The notes: generated by a model not told the origin, from the letters alone. A DNA stretch of 32,880 nucleotides from Rhizobium sp. BK376 (GCF_004341625.1 NZ_SLZG01000038.1:1-32880), one strand, 5' to 3'. Numbered from the stretch's first letter, positions 16,050 through 23,604 are shown. A program made the numbers and translations.

Positions 16050-16819
16050 GTGACATGCCCTCGATGATGTCGGTGGCGAACAAGACCATCCTCTACACCG
16101 GCGCCGCAGGTGGCCTCGGCACCGAGACGACGTTGAATTTTCTGCGCGCCGGCGCTCGCGTCGTCGCGATCGACAACAATCCGGACAAGGTCGCCAACCT
16201 GACGGCGCTGGCCGCCAAGGAGGAACTGAAGGGCCTCACGGTCGCGGCACTCGATCTTTCAGATCTCACTGGGCTTCGCCGGTCGCTGGAGGCCATTTCG
16301 AAAGAGGTTGGCGGGTTCGACGTGGTCATCAACAATGCGGCGATTTATCCGTCAAAACCCTTCGAGGAATACTCGATCGAGGAGAGCCAGGCCGTGCAGC
16401 GCGTCAATGTCGATGCCGGCATTGTCTGCGTGCAGGTGGCGTTGCCGCATATGCGCGCCAGGGGCTGGGGGCGCATCATCAATATCGCCAGCGTCACGGC
16501 CTATGGTGGCTGGGCAAATCTGTCCCCATACGTGCAGTCCAAGGGAGCGTTGATCGGTCTTTCGCGCGCCTGGGCCCGCGAATTCGGCGCCTATGGCATC
16601 ACCGTCAACGCTATTTCACCGGGCGCGTTTCCGACGGATGCCGAGAAGATCCACCCCGATCCAGAAGGCTATACGCGTTTCGTGCTGGATCACCAGGCGG
16701 TCAAGCGGCGCGGCGATCCTGCCGATATTGCCAACGCGCTGATGTTCTTCGCCTCCGATGCAGCCTCCTTCGTCACCGGCCAGACGCTGAATGTCGACGG
16801 CGGCTGGGTGATGCATTGA
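16046..16819 (+). CDS. Short-chain dehydrogenase/reductase (SDR)
   Basis: A 257-residue classical SDR. It has the cofactor motif TGAAGGLG (about residues 19-26), NNAA, the active-site Ser in IASVTAYGG and the YVQSKGA motif carrying catalytic Tyr and Lys. The C-terminal NVDGGW is typical. Asp in VAIDNN at the end of beta-2 suggests NAD rather than NADP. It is translationally coupled to the DUF4432 gene and would oxidise or reduce a sugar or sugar lactone in the pathway. It is the last gene of this transcription unit, ending 12 bp before the convergent GntR gene. Confidence 0.88.
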   Translation: MSDMPSMMSVANKTILYTGAAGGLGTETTLNFLRAGARVVAIDNNPDKVANLTALAAKEELKGLTVAALDLSDLTGLRRSLEAISKEVGGFDVVINNAAIYPSKPFEEYSIEESQAVQRVNVDAGIVCVQVALPHMRARGWGRIINIASVTAYGGWANLSPYVQSKGALIGLSRAWAREFGAYGITVNAISPGAFPTDAEKIHPDPEGYTRFVLDHQAVKRRGDPADIANALMFFASDAASFVTGQTLNVDGGWVMH

Positions 16820-16831
16820 GGCAGAGCATGG

Positions 16832-17548
16832 TCAGATGAAGCCGAGGCTGCGTTGCATGGCCGCCTGAAAATGGGCGTCGAGCGCAGCCTTTGCAGCCTT
16901 TGCATCCCGCGCCTTGCAGGCGAGGAGAATATCGAGATGTTCCCGCAGCGTGCGCAGGACAACCGGGGCCGTGAGCTTGCGGTCGAGCCTCAGCAGGCGA
17001 AGGTAGTTGTGCATGCGCCGATAGCTCGTCTCGATCAGCGGATTGCGCAGGCTTGCGATGACTGCATTGTGCAGAAGCCGTTCCAGCGCCTCGGTCTCCT
17101 TAATGTCCTCCGGCCCAAGCCCGTTTTCCTCGATCCTGGCGATCAGTGCCACGTGACGGCGATAAATCTCTGCGGTTTCCGCCTCGTCTCCCTGTTCGGC
17201 AAAAATCTCGATCGCGGCGCGTTCGAGGATCGAGCGGAATTGATATGTCGAGCGCGTCAGTTCCAGGCCCGGCCGCACGAATTGAATGCCGGAGCGGGGA
17301 TGGATCTTCAGGATGCCTTCCGCTTCCAGCATGCGCAGCGCGTCGCGCAAAGGCGCGACAGGAACGTCAACGATTTCAGACAGTTCACTTTGCGAGACGA
17401 AGGCCCCGGCCTGCACGCGGCGCTCGAACAGCGCTTCCAGAATCCGGTCGTAAGCCTCGTCGCTCAAGCGTCGGGCCGGTGCCGCATCCTCGGATCGATT
17501 GGTGTTTTTTGTTCTCTTCGCCACTTGCACAGTTCTCGCGTCTGCCAT
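16832..17548 (-). CDS. GntR-family transcriptional regulator (FadR/FCD subfamily)
   Basis: A 238-residue GntR regulator. The winged helix is residues about 30-85 (LSDEAYDRILEALFERRVQA, then SQSELSEIVDVPVAPLRDAL and GI.F..P). The FCD domain follows with RLLHNAVIASLRNPLI and a late His in LREHLDILLACKARDAKAA. Such proteins usually sense sugar acids through a metal bound by the His cluster. Start ATG 17548 is preferred over an upstream ATG at 17602 because the latter would place the palindromic operator inside the gene. It is divergent from the enolase-superfamily gene and convergent with the SDR, so it likely controls both the enolase gene and itself. Confidence 0.85.
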   Translation of the reverse strand: MADARTVQVAKRTKNTNRSEDAAPARRLSDEAYDRILEALFERRVQAGAFVSQSELSEIVDVPVAPLRDALRMLEAEGILKIHPRSGIQFVRPGLELTRSTYQFRSILERAAIEIFAEQGDEAETAEIYRRHVALIARIEENGLGPEDIKETEALERLLHNAVIASLRNPLIETSYRRMHNYLRLLRLDRKLTAPVVLRTLREHLDILLACKARDAKAAKAALDAHFQAAMQRSLGFI

Positions 17549-17560
17549 ATTACATTTCAC

Positions 17561-17576
17561 ATCTGATAGATCAGAT
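17561..17576. promoter_or_regulatory. Palindromic GntR-type operator
   Basis: ATCTGATAGATCAGAT is a perfect 7-2-7 inverted repeat in the 59-bp gap between the divergent GntR and enolase-superfamily genes. A related TTAATAGATCAA lies 8 bp further (17584-17595). Size and place fit a FadR-subfamily operator. Confidence 0.6.
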
Positions 17577-17607
17577 AAACACATTAATAGATCAAAGTTC
17601 AATCCCG

Positions 17608-18750
17608 ATGAAGATTTCAGCCTTCCGTATCACTCGTTTCCAGTTCGCCCGCGACCGCGTCATCGGCGATAGCCAGGTGCGTGCCGACGATGCGAATGTA
17701 GCAGCGCTGGAATTGGTTTCCGATAGCGGCGAGATTGGGCTTGGCTTTATCCAGACGCTTTTTTCGCCGCTCCCTGATCAGGCCGAGATCGAGCGCATCT
17801 TCGCAGCGGAGGTCTGGCCGGGTCTCGAGGGCCAGCGGGCGATCGCTCTGGTGCATCGGGTCAATCGTCCGCGCGGCGGCAATCAGCGGGCCACGTCGCT
17901 GCCGTTTCACGAGGCGCTGCAGGTAGCGCTCTGGGATCTGGCAGCCAAGGAAACAGGCCTTCCGTTGCACCGTTTGCTCGGGAGCCGCCGCGACCGCGTC
18001 AAGGCCTATGCCAGCGGCCTCGACTTTCATCTGTCCGACGATGACTATCAGGCACTCTTCGCCCATGCGTCCGAGATCGGCTATCGCGCCTTCAAGATCA
18101 AGGTCGGTCACCCGGATTTCGAACGCGATCTCCATCGCCTGAAGCTGCTGCAGCAGGTCATACCGGTCGGTTCCGAAGTGATGATCGATGCCAATGAAGG
18201 CTGGTCATCGAAGGAAGCGCTGATGAAGCTGGAGGCGATCCGCCGCGCCGGCCACGATTTGCTTTGGGTCGAAGATCCGATCCTGCGCCACGATTACGAG
18301 GGCCTGCGCACGCTCCGCCATGCCGCATCCTGGACGCAGATCAATTCGGGCGAGTATCTGGACCTGCAAGGCAAACGCCTGCTTCTGGAAGCCCACGGCA
18401 CGGATATTCTCAATGTTCACGGCCAGGTCTCGGATGTCATGCGCATCGGATGGCTCACCGCCGACATGGGCATACCGGTCAGCCTCGGCAACACGTTTCT
18501 TGAAATCGGTGTCCACATGGCCGTCGCGCTGCCGGAGGTCGAATGGCTGGAATACTCGTTCCAGAATTTCGACCATCTCGTCGACGAACCCATCGAGATC
18601 CGCGACGGCTATGCCTATGCGCCGGACCGGCCGGGACATGGCCTGGTCTTGAGCGAAACCGCACGGCGCGATTGGGCGCGGCCTGTGCTCTTGCCGCGCG
18701 ACCAACTGGGCGAAGCGCCCGCCAATCCGCGCCTTGGCGTCGTGACGTGA
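17608..18750 (+). CDS. Enolase-superfamily sugar-acid dehydratase-like protein (MR/MLE type)
   Basis: A 380-residue mandelate racemase/muconate lactonizing enzyme family protein. The catalytic KxK is FKIK (K163, K165). Mg ligands are D194 in IDANEGW, E222 in WVEDP and E249 in NSGEYL. After these, NVHGQVSD (269-276) and SLGNTFLEIGVHMA (292-305) occupy the places where mandelate-racemase-type enzymes hold the Asp-His dyad; the usual His is not obvious there. Family members abstract a proton next to a carboxylate and often dehydrate aldonic or aldaric acids. It would act downstream of the sugar dehydrogenases in this locus. The ribosome site is weak. Confidence 0.85.
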   Translation: MKISAFRITRFQFARDRVIGDSQVRADDANVAALELVSDSGEIGLGFIQTLFSPLPDQAEIERIFAAEVWPGLEGQRAIALVHRVNRPRGGNQRATSLPFHEALQVALWDLAAKETGLPLHRLLGSRRDRVKAYASGLDFHLSDDDYQALFAHASEIGYRAFKIKVGHPDFERDLHRLKLLQQVIPVGSEVMIDANEGWSSKEALMKLEAIRRAGHDLLWVEDPILRHDYEGLRTLRHAASWTQINSGEYLDLQGKRLLLEAHGTDILNVHGQVSDVMRIGWLTADMGIPVSLGNTFLEIGVHMAVALPEVEWLEYSFQNFDHLVDEPIEIRDGYAYAPDRPGHGLVLSETARRDWARPVLLPRDQLGEAPANPRLGVVT

Positions 18751-18782
18751 TATTCGGGCCATAGGGCTCGCCATCGTTAGAA

Positions 18783-18803
18783 GTTGGTCACTTCAAAATC
18801 GAG
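18783..18803 (+). repeat. Copy 1 of a 21-bp near-repeat
   Basis: GTTGGTCACTTCAAAATCGAG recurs with two changes at 23064-23084 in the same orientation (shared core TGGTCACTTCArAATCGAG). The copies are 4.28 kb apart and bracket the region of decayed genes. Confidence 0.6.
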
Positions 18804-18847
18804 CGCCGAACCTTAGTCTTAGGTCTCTCTTCCCGTGAGCGACGGCT

Positions 18848-19561
18848 CTACGCCGGGGCTGCATTATTTTTCGCACAAGCGTGCTTTAGCCAAGGGAAGT
18901 CCCACCCTGATGGCGCTATTCCAAATAAGCGGGCGAGAACTTCATCGGGGCCAAACCGAATTACTCCGATTCTCGGGGCGCCGCCGACGCTCCACACCTT
19001 TGAAACCCACTTCGCTCCTAGTCGCTCAAGAAAAGTGATAATTAAATCAATCTTATGGCCAGAATTGGCGAGTTGGAATCCGTTGCCGCTGCCATAGCGC
19101 ATGTAAGCGCCGAGCAAGTAGGAAAAACGACAATCAACTGGTTCATTATCGTATCGAAGAACACGATGTGGATCAGAAAGTGCAGAAAACATCGCTTCAG
19201 ATATTCCCCGAGCGTTGTTGTAGAGCGAATCTATGTAATTGTCCCCATAAGTATCGTTAATATACTTTGCGATCTCGGCTGATGTTACGTAGTGATGGCC
19301 ATGCGGTCCGATTGTTATTTTGATTGTAGTTTTTATATTTCTAGTTATGGCGAATACCTTTAGATATTCCGCAAATATTTTTACGAGTGGCTCCTCAGCG
19401 GGGTAGAATCTCTCGACATAGTCGTCATCTCCAAGATTTATACGGCCCATGTATTCATCCAGGAATCCGAGAACAACATATTCTGGAAGAATTGAGGGAA
19501 TATAGGCAGAGTTATCTATAAGAGATATCTTCACTGAATTTAGGCTCTGCTCTTCTGCCAT
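18848..19561 (-). CDS. Hypothetical protein, AT-rich gene
   Basis: A 237-residue protein I do not recognise. It is acidic in its N-terminal half and has segments such as LPEYVVLGFLDEYMGRINLG, TIGPHGHHYVTSAEIAKYIN, YLLGAYMRYGSGNGFQ and a C-terminal FGPDEVLARLFGIAPSGW. There is no signal peptide or membrane segment. Base composition is clearly more AT-rich than the sugar operon next to it, with ATA, AAA and TTT codons, which suggests recent transfer. A GTGAGAG stretch before the ATG gives a weak ribosome site. It stands alone between the enolase gene and the exonuclease remnant. Function cannot be given. Confidence 0.6.
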   Translation of the reverse strand: MAEEQSLNSVKISLIDNSAYIPSILPEYVVLGFLDEYMGRINLGDDDYVERFYPAEEPLVKIFAEYLKVFAITRNIKTTIKITIGPHGHHYVTSAEIAKYINDTYGDNYIDSLYNNARGISEAMFSALSDPHRVLRYDNEPVDCRFSYLLGAYMRYGSGNGFQLANSGHKIDLIITFLERLGAKWVSKVWSVGGAPRIGVIRFGPDEVLARLFGIAPSGWDFPWLKHACAKNNAAPA

Positions 19562-19854
19562 TTTCTCTCACTCCATTCACGTTCCCGGCTTTGCCTGATC
19601 GTGGCACTTGGCATCCTGGCTCCCCGTATGAGGTGAGGGCACTCCGGCGAGCTGATCGAGGAATAAACGTAGCGGTACAATCTTAACGATAGATTTTGAT
19701 GCTCGTAAATGACCGACTGGTATTCAGCACGGAGAACGATGGGGGCTCTGGAAGCCAGATTTCCCATGGCCCACCTTCGCGACGTCATTGACTCCGTACT
19801 TAACGACGTAACTTCGGTGCTTGCCCGAAATCTCAAAGCCCCATCTACCGGACG
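19562..19854. other. Intergenic stretch without a supported gene
   Basis: A 60-90 codon frame on the plus strand from 19709 (MTDWYSARRTMGALEARFPM) overlaps the exonuclease remnant in antisense and has no ribosome site. I see no clear feature here. Confidence 0.3.
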
Positions 19855-20204
19855 CTTAGGGCCAGGCACGGGATTGCCGTTTGGAAGATACAGGCAGCCG
19901 ATCAAAGACCGTTCACTGCAGCCTCGATGTAACGACTGTGCGTGTCGTCCGGGTCGCCTGGTAGACCTCGTCGGGTGAGGAGGGGCTCTGCGCCTCTTGC
20001 GAGTATAGCGACCCCGTTCCAGCTCTTCTGACCGTGCCAGATCGCGCCATAGCCAGCCTGCTCAATAGCTTTTCGGGGAAATTTGTCGTCGGGCGTCTTC
20101 AATTCCTGCAGGCACACGACATCAGAGCAATCTTCGGAAAGCCAACGCAGCAGCACGTCGAGCCTGCCGTTCACGCCATTAACGTTATAGGTCGCTATCT
20201 TCTT
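19855..20204 (-). pseudogene. xthA: Exonuclease III remnant (N-terminal 40 percent, frameshifted)
   Basis: Minus-strand reading gives KIATYNVNGVNGRLDVLLRW, VCLQELK with the metal-binding Glu, GYGAIWHGQKSWNGVAILAR and GLPGDPDDTHSRYIEAAVNG, the unmistakable start of exonuclease III. A stop at 19902-19904 cuts the frame, and the next frame carries on with IGCLYLPNGNPVPGPK, so a one-base frameshift lies near 19905. After GPK (19855) similarity ends; the catalytic Asp, Asn and His of the C-terminal half are absent. The position of the normal start codon reads AAG. The gene is therefore dead. The intact xthA of the organism should be elsewhere. Confidence 0.85.
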
Positions 20205-20576
20205 TTGTCCCCTCTGGTGAGAGCGGGCCGGACGGATAAGAAGCTCGGCTGCCATTTCGTCGGCCATCGGAGGAAAACAAAAAAATTCCGATGTTCTTCT
20301 GCACCGTCGCGTCCGTTTGGCACAACCCGCGCTCGCCAGCTAAACACAACAGAGCGTCGAACGTTCCGTCGCCCGGTATCGATTGATCTGGACTCCCAGG
20401 CTTGCCCCTACATGTTCTAGGCGCTGGGGAACGCACTGAGCGATGTTGGCAAGGCGCTCGGACTGCCGGAAGATATGCTAGGCAGGTAATCGGAGCATCC
20501 CGTCACCTTCGCCAGCATCTCCAGGGTCCATTTTGATCAACGACAGGTCGCCTAAGGCTGGCAGAGCGTGTCGACC
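20205..20576. other. Non-coding stretch
   Basis: Several open frames cross the stretch, but none shows a start signal or a recognisable protein. The minus-strand frame upstream of the exonuclease remnant is open for 20 more codons to an ATG at 20267, probably by chance. Confidence 0.3.
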
Positions 20577-20927
20577 TTACGACAGCAGGCGGCCTGAAAT
20601 GAGTTGCTGGATCAGGCGTGCATCGTGTTCAGGGCCGGGAGATCGGTACTGCTCTCTATCCCCGCTGACCCACGCATCAATCACCCGAATACCATTGGGG
20701 GAACCGTCGAGACGGACGCCATAAATGCGGGCCCCCGTCCACGAACGATGAAAATAGAGCCAGCCATTCTCAAAAAATATGAACCATTCATCGTCCATAT
20801 CCTGCGGGACGTGCCCAAGCCTGATCCTCTCGCCGTCGGCGTCTGAATACAGCAGTGGAAGATCAATTCGATCTTGCACTGCTGGGATGGGGAGCGTTTT
20901 CCAAGAGGAGCGTGTGGCTGCTGGCAT
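20577..20927 (-). CDS. Hypothetical protein, small cytosolic
   Basis: A 116-residue protein with a compact core: DMDDEWFIFFENGWLYFHRS, then TGARIYGVRLDGSPNGIRVI, then DAWVSGDREQYRS and EHDARLIQQLI near the end. It has the look of a family of small conserved proteins with a WFIF..NGWLYFHRSWTG core, whose function I do not know. There is no signal peptide. A GAGG sits only two bases before the ATG at 20927, so the real start may be an in-frame codon slightly inside. Neighbours are remnants, so context gives no role. The internal order and aromatic conservation argue for a real gene. Confidence 0.6.
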   Translation of the reverse strand: MPAATRSSWKTLPIPAVQDRIDLPLLYSDADGERIRLGHVPQDMDDEWFIFFENGWLYFHRSWTGARIYGVRLDGSPNGIRVIDAWVSGDREQYRSPGPEHDARLIQQLISGRLLS

Positions 20928-21123
20928 GCCTCATTTAACCAAGTGACGGAAATCACACAACGATTTATTTGCACGCCGCTGCAATTTGTCCACGCCGCCT
21001 AGCGAAACCTGGACTAGCGCGCCAAAAGCATATTGTCGATTTGTCCAGTAGCGGACGCAGTTCCTCCGGCGGGGCCGTTTTTCCGATTGTTTCCGCTTGA
21101 CGATCTGGCCGCCGTTCCGCTTT
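20928..21123. other. Short intergenic stretch
   Basis: No feature is seen; a frame that is open from about 21079 to 21200 in another phase does not have a start. Confidence 0.3.
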
Positions 21124-21894
21124 ATGCCCCTTATGATACTACCGTCAAAACTGGGGCCGCATATCCTATTGAACGCAGGTCTTACGTTGTCTGACCTAAA
21201 AGGTAGCCCGCTTTGCGTGAATGGTATGAAACTCCTTATCTATGCCTACGACCTTGGCGGCATACCGCTCACTCAGTCGATGGCAAACTTCAATCGGAAG
21301 TGCGTCGAGTGGGCGGCTGAGGAATTCCGCTGGCCCGGGTACGAACCAGCCGACCTTTACGCCGTGACCAAGGTGCTCAACGAGCCAGACTTTCCGCCAT
21401 TGTTCGGATTGCACAGCATGTTCCTGAATGCGCGTCTGATCAGACACTTCAAGGGGAAAGCCGTCCTGACGAAGGCTGGAATGGCGGTTCTCAGAGAACA
21501 CGGCAGGCTCCAAGCTCTGCTTTTCGATCGAGCATTCTTCGACAGCGATCCCTACGGTGGCGACCCACGGGTGGTTGAGGCTGGCCTATGGGACGTGAGG
21601 CATATTTTGACAGTCGTCAGTAATCGGCTGGGCGATTGGGTCAGCCTGTCGGACTTGACGGAATGGAGTGTCGCTGTCGACGCTTTTCCAACCACCGGGC
21701 CACTTGGGGCGAAGCATAACGCCACTCTATATGTCGCCCTCAACGCTGTACGTCCCCTCAGTTGGTTGGGTCTAGTCGAGGTGGTGAACGGGCAGGATGG
21801 AGATTTAGGCGGGCGGCACCTTCGAAAGACGCCGTTGTTTGACAAATTCGTTCATTTGGCAAGCCTGCAGGTAGGCAGCGCCAGCGTGCATTGA
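21124..21894 (+). CDS. Hypothetical protein, conserved in rhizobia
   Basis: About 256 residues if started at ATG 21124; ATG 21226 (MKLLIYAYD) is another possible start, and neither has a strong ribosome site. The protein has GGIPLTQSMANFNRKCVEWA, a WPGYEPADLYAVTKVLNEPD segment, FPPLFGLHSMFLNARLIRHF and KAVLTKAGMAVL, and later TEWSVAVDAFPTTGPLGAKHN. It resembles uncharacterised plasmid-borne proteins of Rhizobiales whose role is unknown. There are no transmembrane helices. The 5' end lies in a region of degraded sequence, so the gene may be slightly truncated. Confidence 0.55.
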   Translation: MPLMILPSKLGPHILLNAGLTLSDLKGSPLCVNGMKLLIYAYDLGGIPLTQSMANFNRKCVEWAAEEFRWPGYEPADLYAVTKVLNEPDFPPLFGLHSMFLNARLIRHFKGKAVLTKAGMAVLREHGRLQALLFDRAFFDSDPYGGDPRVVEAGLWDVRHILTVVSNRLGDWVSLSDLTEWSVAVDAFPTTGPLGAKHNATLYVALNAVRPLSWLGLVEVVNGQDGDLGGRHLRKTPLFDKFVHLASLQVGSASVH

Positions 21895-21956
21895 GGTGTG
21901 CTCGGTGAGTGGCATCTGGCTGCCCGCTGTGTCGTTTCAAGCTCATCGCCTTTGGT

Positions 21957-22235
21957 GGGGTTAGCCCCTCAAGTAGCCCTCGGCTCCCTGTAGCCGGTCC
22001 AAGTCTGGCAATGCTAGCGTGGCGATTTTGGCGAGTGGATCCTTGGTCGGCGCTGCTTTTGAATGTCGGCCTGCTGCCCGGGCGGATGGTTCTCCCATCA
22101 AAGAAAGTTCGATGAAGCACCAAGATTTTTGTGACCGGTGCCAGCAGGAAGGACGATTTGATCGCCAGATGGCACTTCGATTTCCCGACCTGTTGGACCG
22201 CCGATCATGAGCATGGCGCTTCCCTGACCTACTCC
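21957..22235 (-). pseudogene. YjlB-type cupin remnant with several frameshifts
   Basis: The minus strand shows, in successive frames, GSAMLMIGGPTGREIEVPSG plus DQIVLPAGTGHKNLGASSNF (22098-22225), then PPGQQADIQKQR (about 22060-22085), then DPLAKIATLALPDLDRLQGA ending in EGYLRG (about 21960-22040). This order matches the second half of YjlB-like cupin proteins (GGP.G.E..V.AGDVVVLPAGTGH, then YPPGQ..D, then a short C-terminus). At least two frameshifts separate the pieces and the N-terminal half is missing. The His of the second cupin motif, in AGTGH, is still visible. Confidence 0.65.
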
Positions 22236-22320
22236 GTGTCGCCTGGGTTGGCGGGGTAGGCAGTCGAAATTGGCTTCAAGTAGAGCCGTAGTTCCCCTGG
22301 ATAGCCTTATTGACCGCCAG

Positions 22321-22698
22321 ATGTTTTTGACGAACACTTTTGACATCGAGTTAACAGAAGCCACGCTCATGCCTGCCAATTCTAAAGACTCCGGCAACAC
22401 GTTGGCGCTCGCGACCCCTTGCGATTTTTCCAAGTTCGAAATTGATGATGATCTCAAACGCCAGCTGGAACAGGTTGGATCGTTTGGCTGCGATACTATC
22501 TGGTATGACGAAGTCCAGAAGACCATGACCTCCGGTCATGTCGATGGCTATCGATGGCTTTTTGCTGTCATGGGCCGACAATGGTTTTTTCTGGTCTTTC
22601 GGCGGGGAGACGAGCGGTCCGTGCAATGGCAGAACAGCAAGCAATTGTCGTTTGAAGAAAGCTGGGACATTTCCGATGAATTGGAATCGGACTCCTAG
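22321..22698 (+). CDS. Hypothetical protein with aromatic C-terminal core
   Basis: About 125 residues from ATG 22321, or 109 from ATG 22369; no ribosome site decides. The segment FGCDTIWYDEVQKTMTSGHV, then GYRWLFAVMGRQWFFLVFRR and an acidic end (SWDISDELESDS) suggest a small folded cytosolic protein. I do not recognise it. Neighbours are decayed genes, so it may itself be a remnant. Confidence that it is expressed is modest. Confidence 0.4.
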   Translation: MFLTNTFDIELTEATLMPANSKDSGNTLALATPCDFSKFEIDDDLKRQLEQVGSFGCDTIWYDEVQKTMTSGHVDGYRWLFAVMGRQWFFLVFRRGDERSVQWQNSKQLSFEESWDISDELESDS

Positions 22699-22946
22699 CA
22701 TTTCCTCCGGCACCCTCAGGTTTTCCGATGCCTATTGAAAGGCATCGAGGAGTTTCGTGGCGATAATCTTTTTGCTCACTGATGTCTGAATGGCGGCTCC
22801 CTTGCTAGCCTTCTTTCGGGCAAACCGGCGACCACGCGTACGGTGCAACGACGGGTGAAAGGCTGGCGTCGCGATCGCGCACATACAATGATATTCGGAA
22901 TCGAGCCTGGCGAAGACGAACAACTACCAAAGCTCAGCAGGGCGTA

Positions 22947-23006
22947 GGGAGCATTCTGGTGAGGCAATATACTATCCGTCCGGGAGCATTCTCCCATGAG
23001 GCAATA
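22947..23006 (+). repeat. Tandem pair of GGGAGCATTCT...TGAGGCAATA, 35-bp period
   Basis: GGGAGCATTCT then GG then TGAGGCAATA occurs at 22947-22969, and the same arms with CCCA between them at 22982-23006. Spacing between copies is 35 bp. It may be a decayed protein-binding site or an insertion footprint. Confidence 0.6.
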
Positions 23007-23063
23007 CGGCGTCTCATCCTGATCGCCGCGCTATAAACTGCGCCAATGAACATTGGCTTAGGA

Positions 23064-23084
23064 GCTGGTCACTTCAGAATCGAG
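23064..23084 (+). repeat. Copy 2 of a 21-bp near-repeat
   Basis: GCTGGTCACTTCAGAATCGAG matches 18783-18803 except at two positions, in the same orientation. It may be a transposon end or a recombination boundary. Confidence 0.6.
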
Positions 23085-23142
23085 TATGCCGGGCTAGTTT
23101 ATTAATAATACTCTCACGAGGAGAACGGAGAGTCTGGGGCTA

Positions 23143-23604
23143 ATGACGAAAACAAATTGTAACGGGAAGCGCGCGCTCAGTGACAGGATATTCCGGCTGG
23201 TAGTACTCGCCGGCGTCGGAGTGATGTCTATTGGATATGCGAAGGCAGGAGATTCGGTAATCGTTAGGTCTGGCGAGAAAACGCTTATCGGTATGGCCAT
23301 GGCCATCGATAAAAGCTGCACCCCGGCGACAGCCAGCTACATTTATCCGGAGACGCCCGGCTACCCGGATCATGGCCAGGTTAGCTACCAATTGGCTAAT
23401 GGCCATTTTAAGAAGAATACGTCCTTCGTCTGCGCGGGCAAGACGACGCGAGGTGTTGCCGTCCTCTATAGGTCCGATCCGGGTTTCGTAGGCACTGATA
23501 AGGTTACGGTCCGGACTTACGATAAGTCGTTGCACGTTATCAACATCGCCGTCGTGAAAGCGTCGTCAGGGCTGCCGCATTCTCGAAAATCGAAGCCATC
23601 CTGA
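23143..23604 (+). CDS. Secreted hypothetical protein
   Basis: A 153-residue protein with a clear Sec signal peptide: basic start, FRLVVLAGVGVMSIGYAKAG, cleavage likely after AKA near residue 35. The mature part is small and beta-rich, with two cysteines (in DKSCTPATASYIYPETPGY and TSFVCAGKTT) that could form a disulfide, and a VTVRTYDKSLHVINIAVVKA tail resembling a bacterial cadherin-like or Ig-like strand pattern (GTDKVTVRTYD). An AG-rich leader (AGGAGAACGGAGAG) lies about 20 bp upstream. It is monocistronic. Function is unknown; a periplasmic or surface role is likely. Confidence 0.65.
   Translation: MTKTNCNGKRALSDRIFRLVVLAGVGVMSIGYAKAGDSVIVRSGEKTLIGMAMAIDKSCTPATASYIYPETPGYPDHGQVSYQLANGHFKKNTSFVCAGKTTRGVAVLYRSDPGFVGTDKVTVRTYDKSLHVINIAVVKASSGLPHSRKSKPS

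Larger units (their letters stand above)
22699..23142. other. Non-coding stretch with two repeat types
   Basis: No gene is supported. It contains a tandem pair of a 23-25 bp unit (22947-23006) and copy 2 of the 21-bp near-repeat (23064-23084). An open minus-strand frame from 22923 (LDSEYHCMCAIATPAFHPSL) lacks a start signal and known likeness. Confidence 0.4.

Noticed and set aside
16853..17566. 237-codon plus-strand frame opposite the GntR gene
   Set aside because: The minus strand encodes a clear winged helix and FCD domain.
18751..18847. Possible terminator after the enolase gene
   Set aside because: No inverted repeat of useful strength was found.
22732..22923. 63-codon minus-strand frame
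   Set aside because: Basic, low-complexity product, no ribosome site and no likeness.
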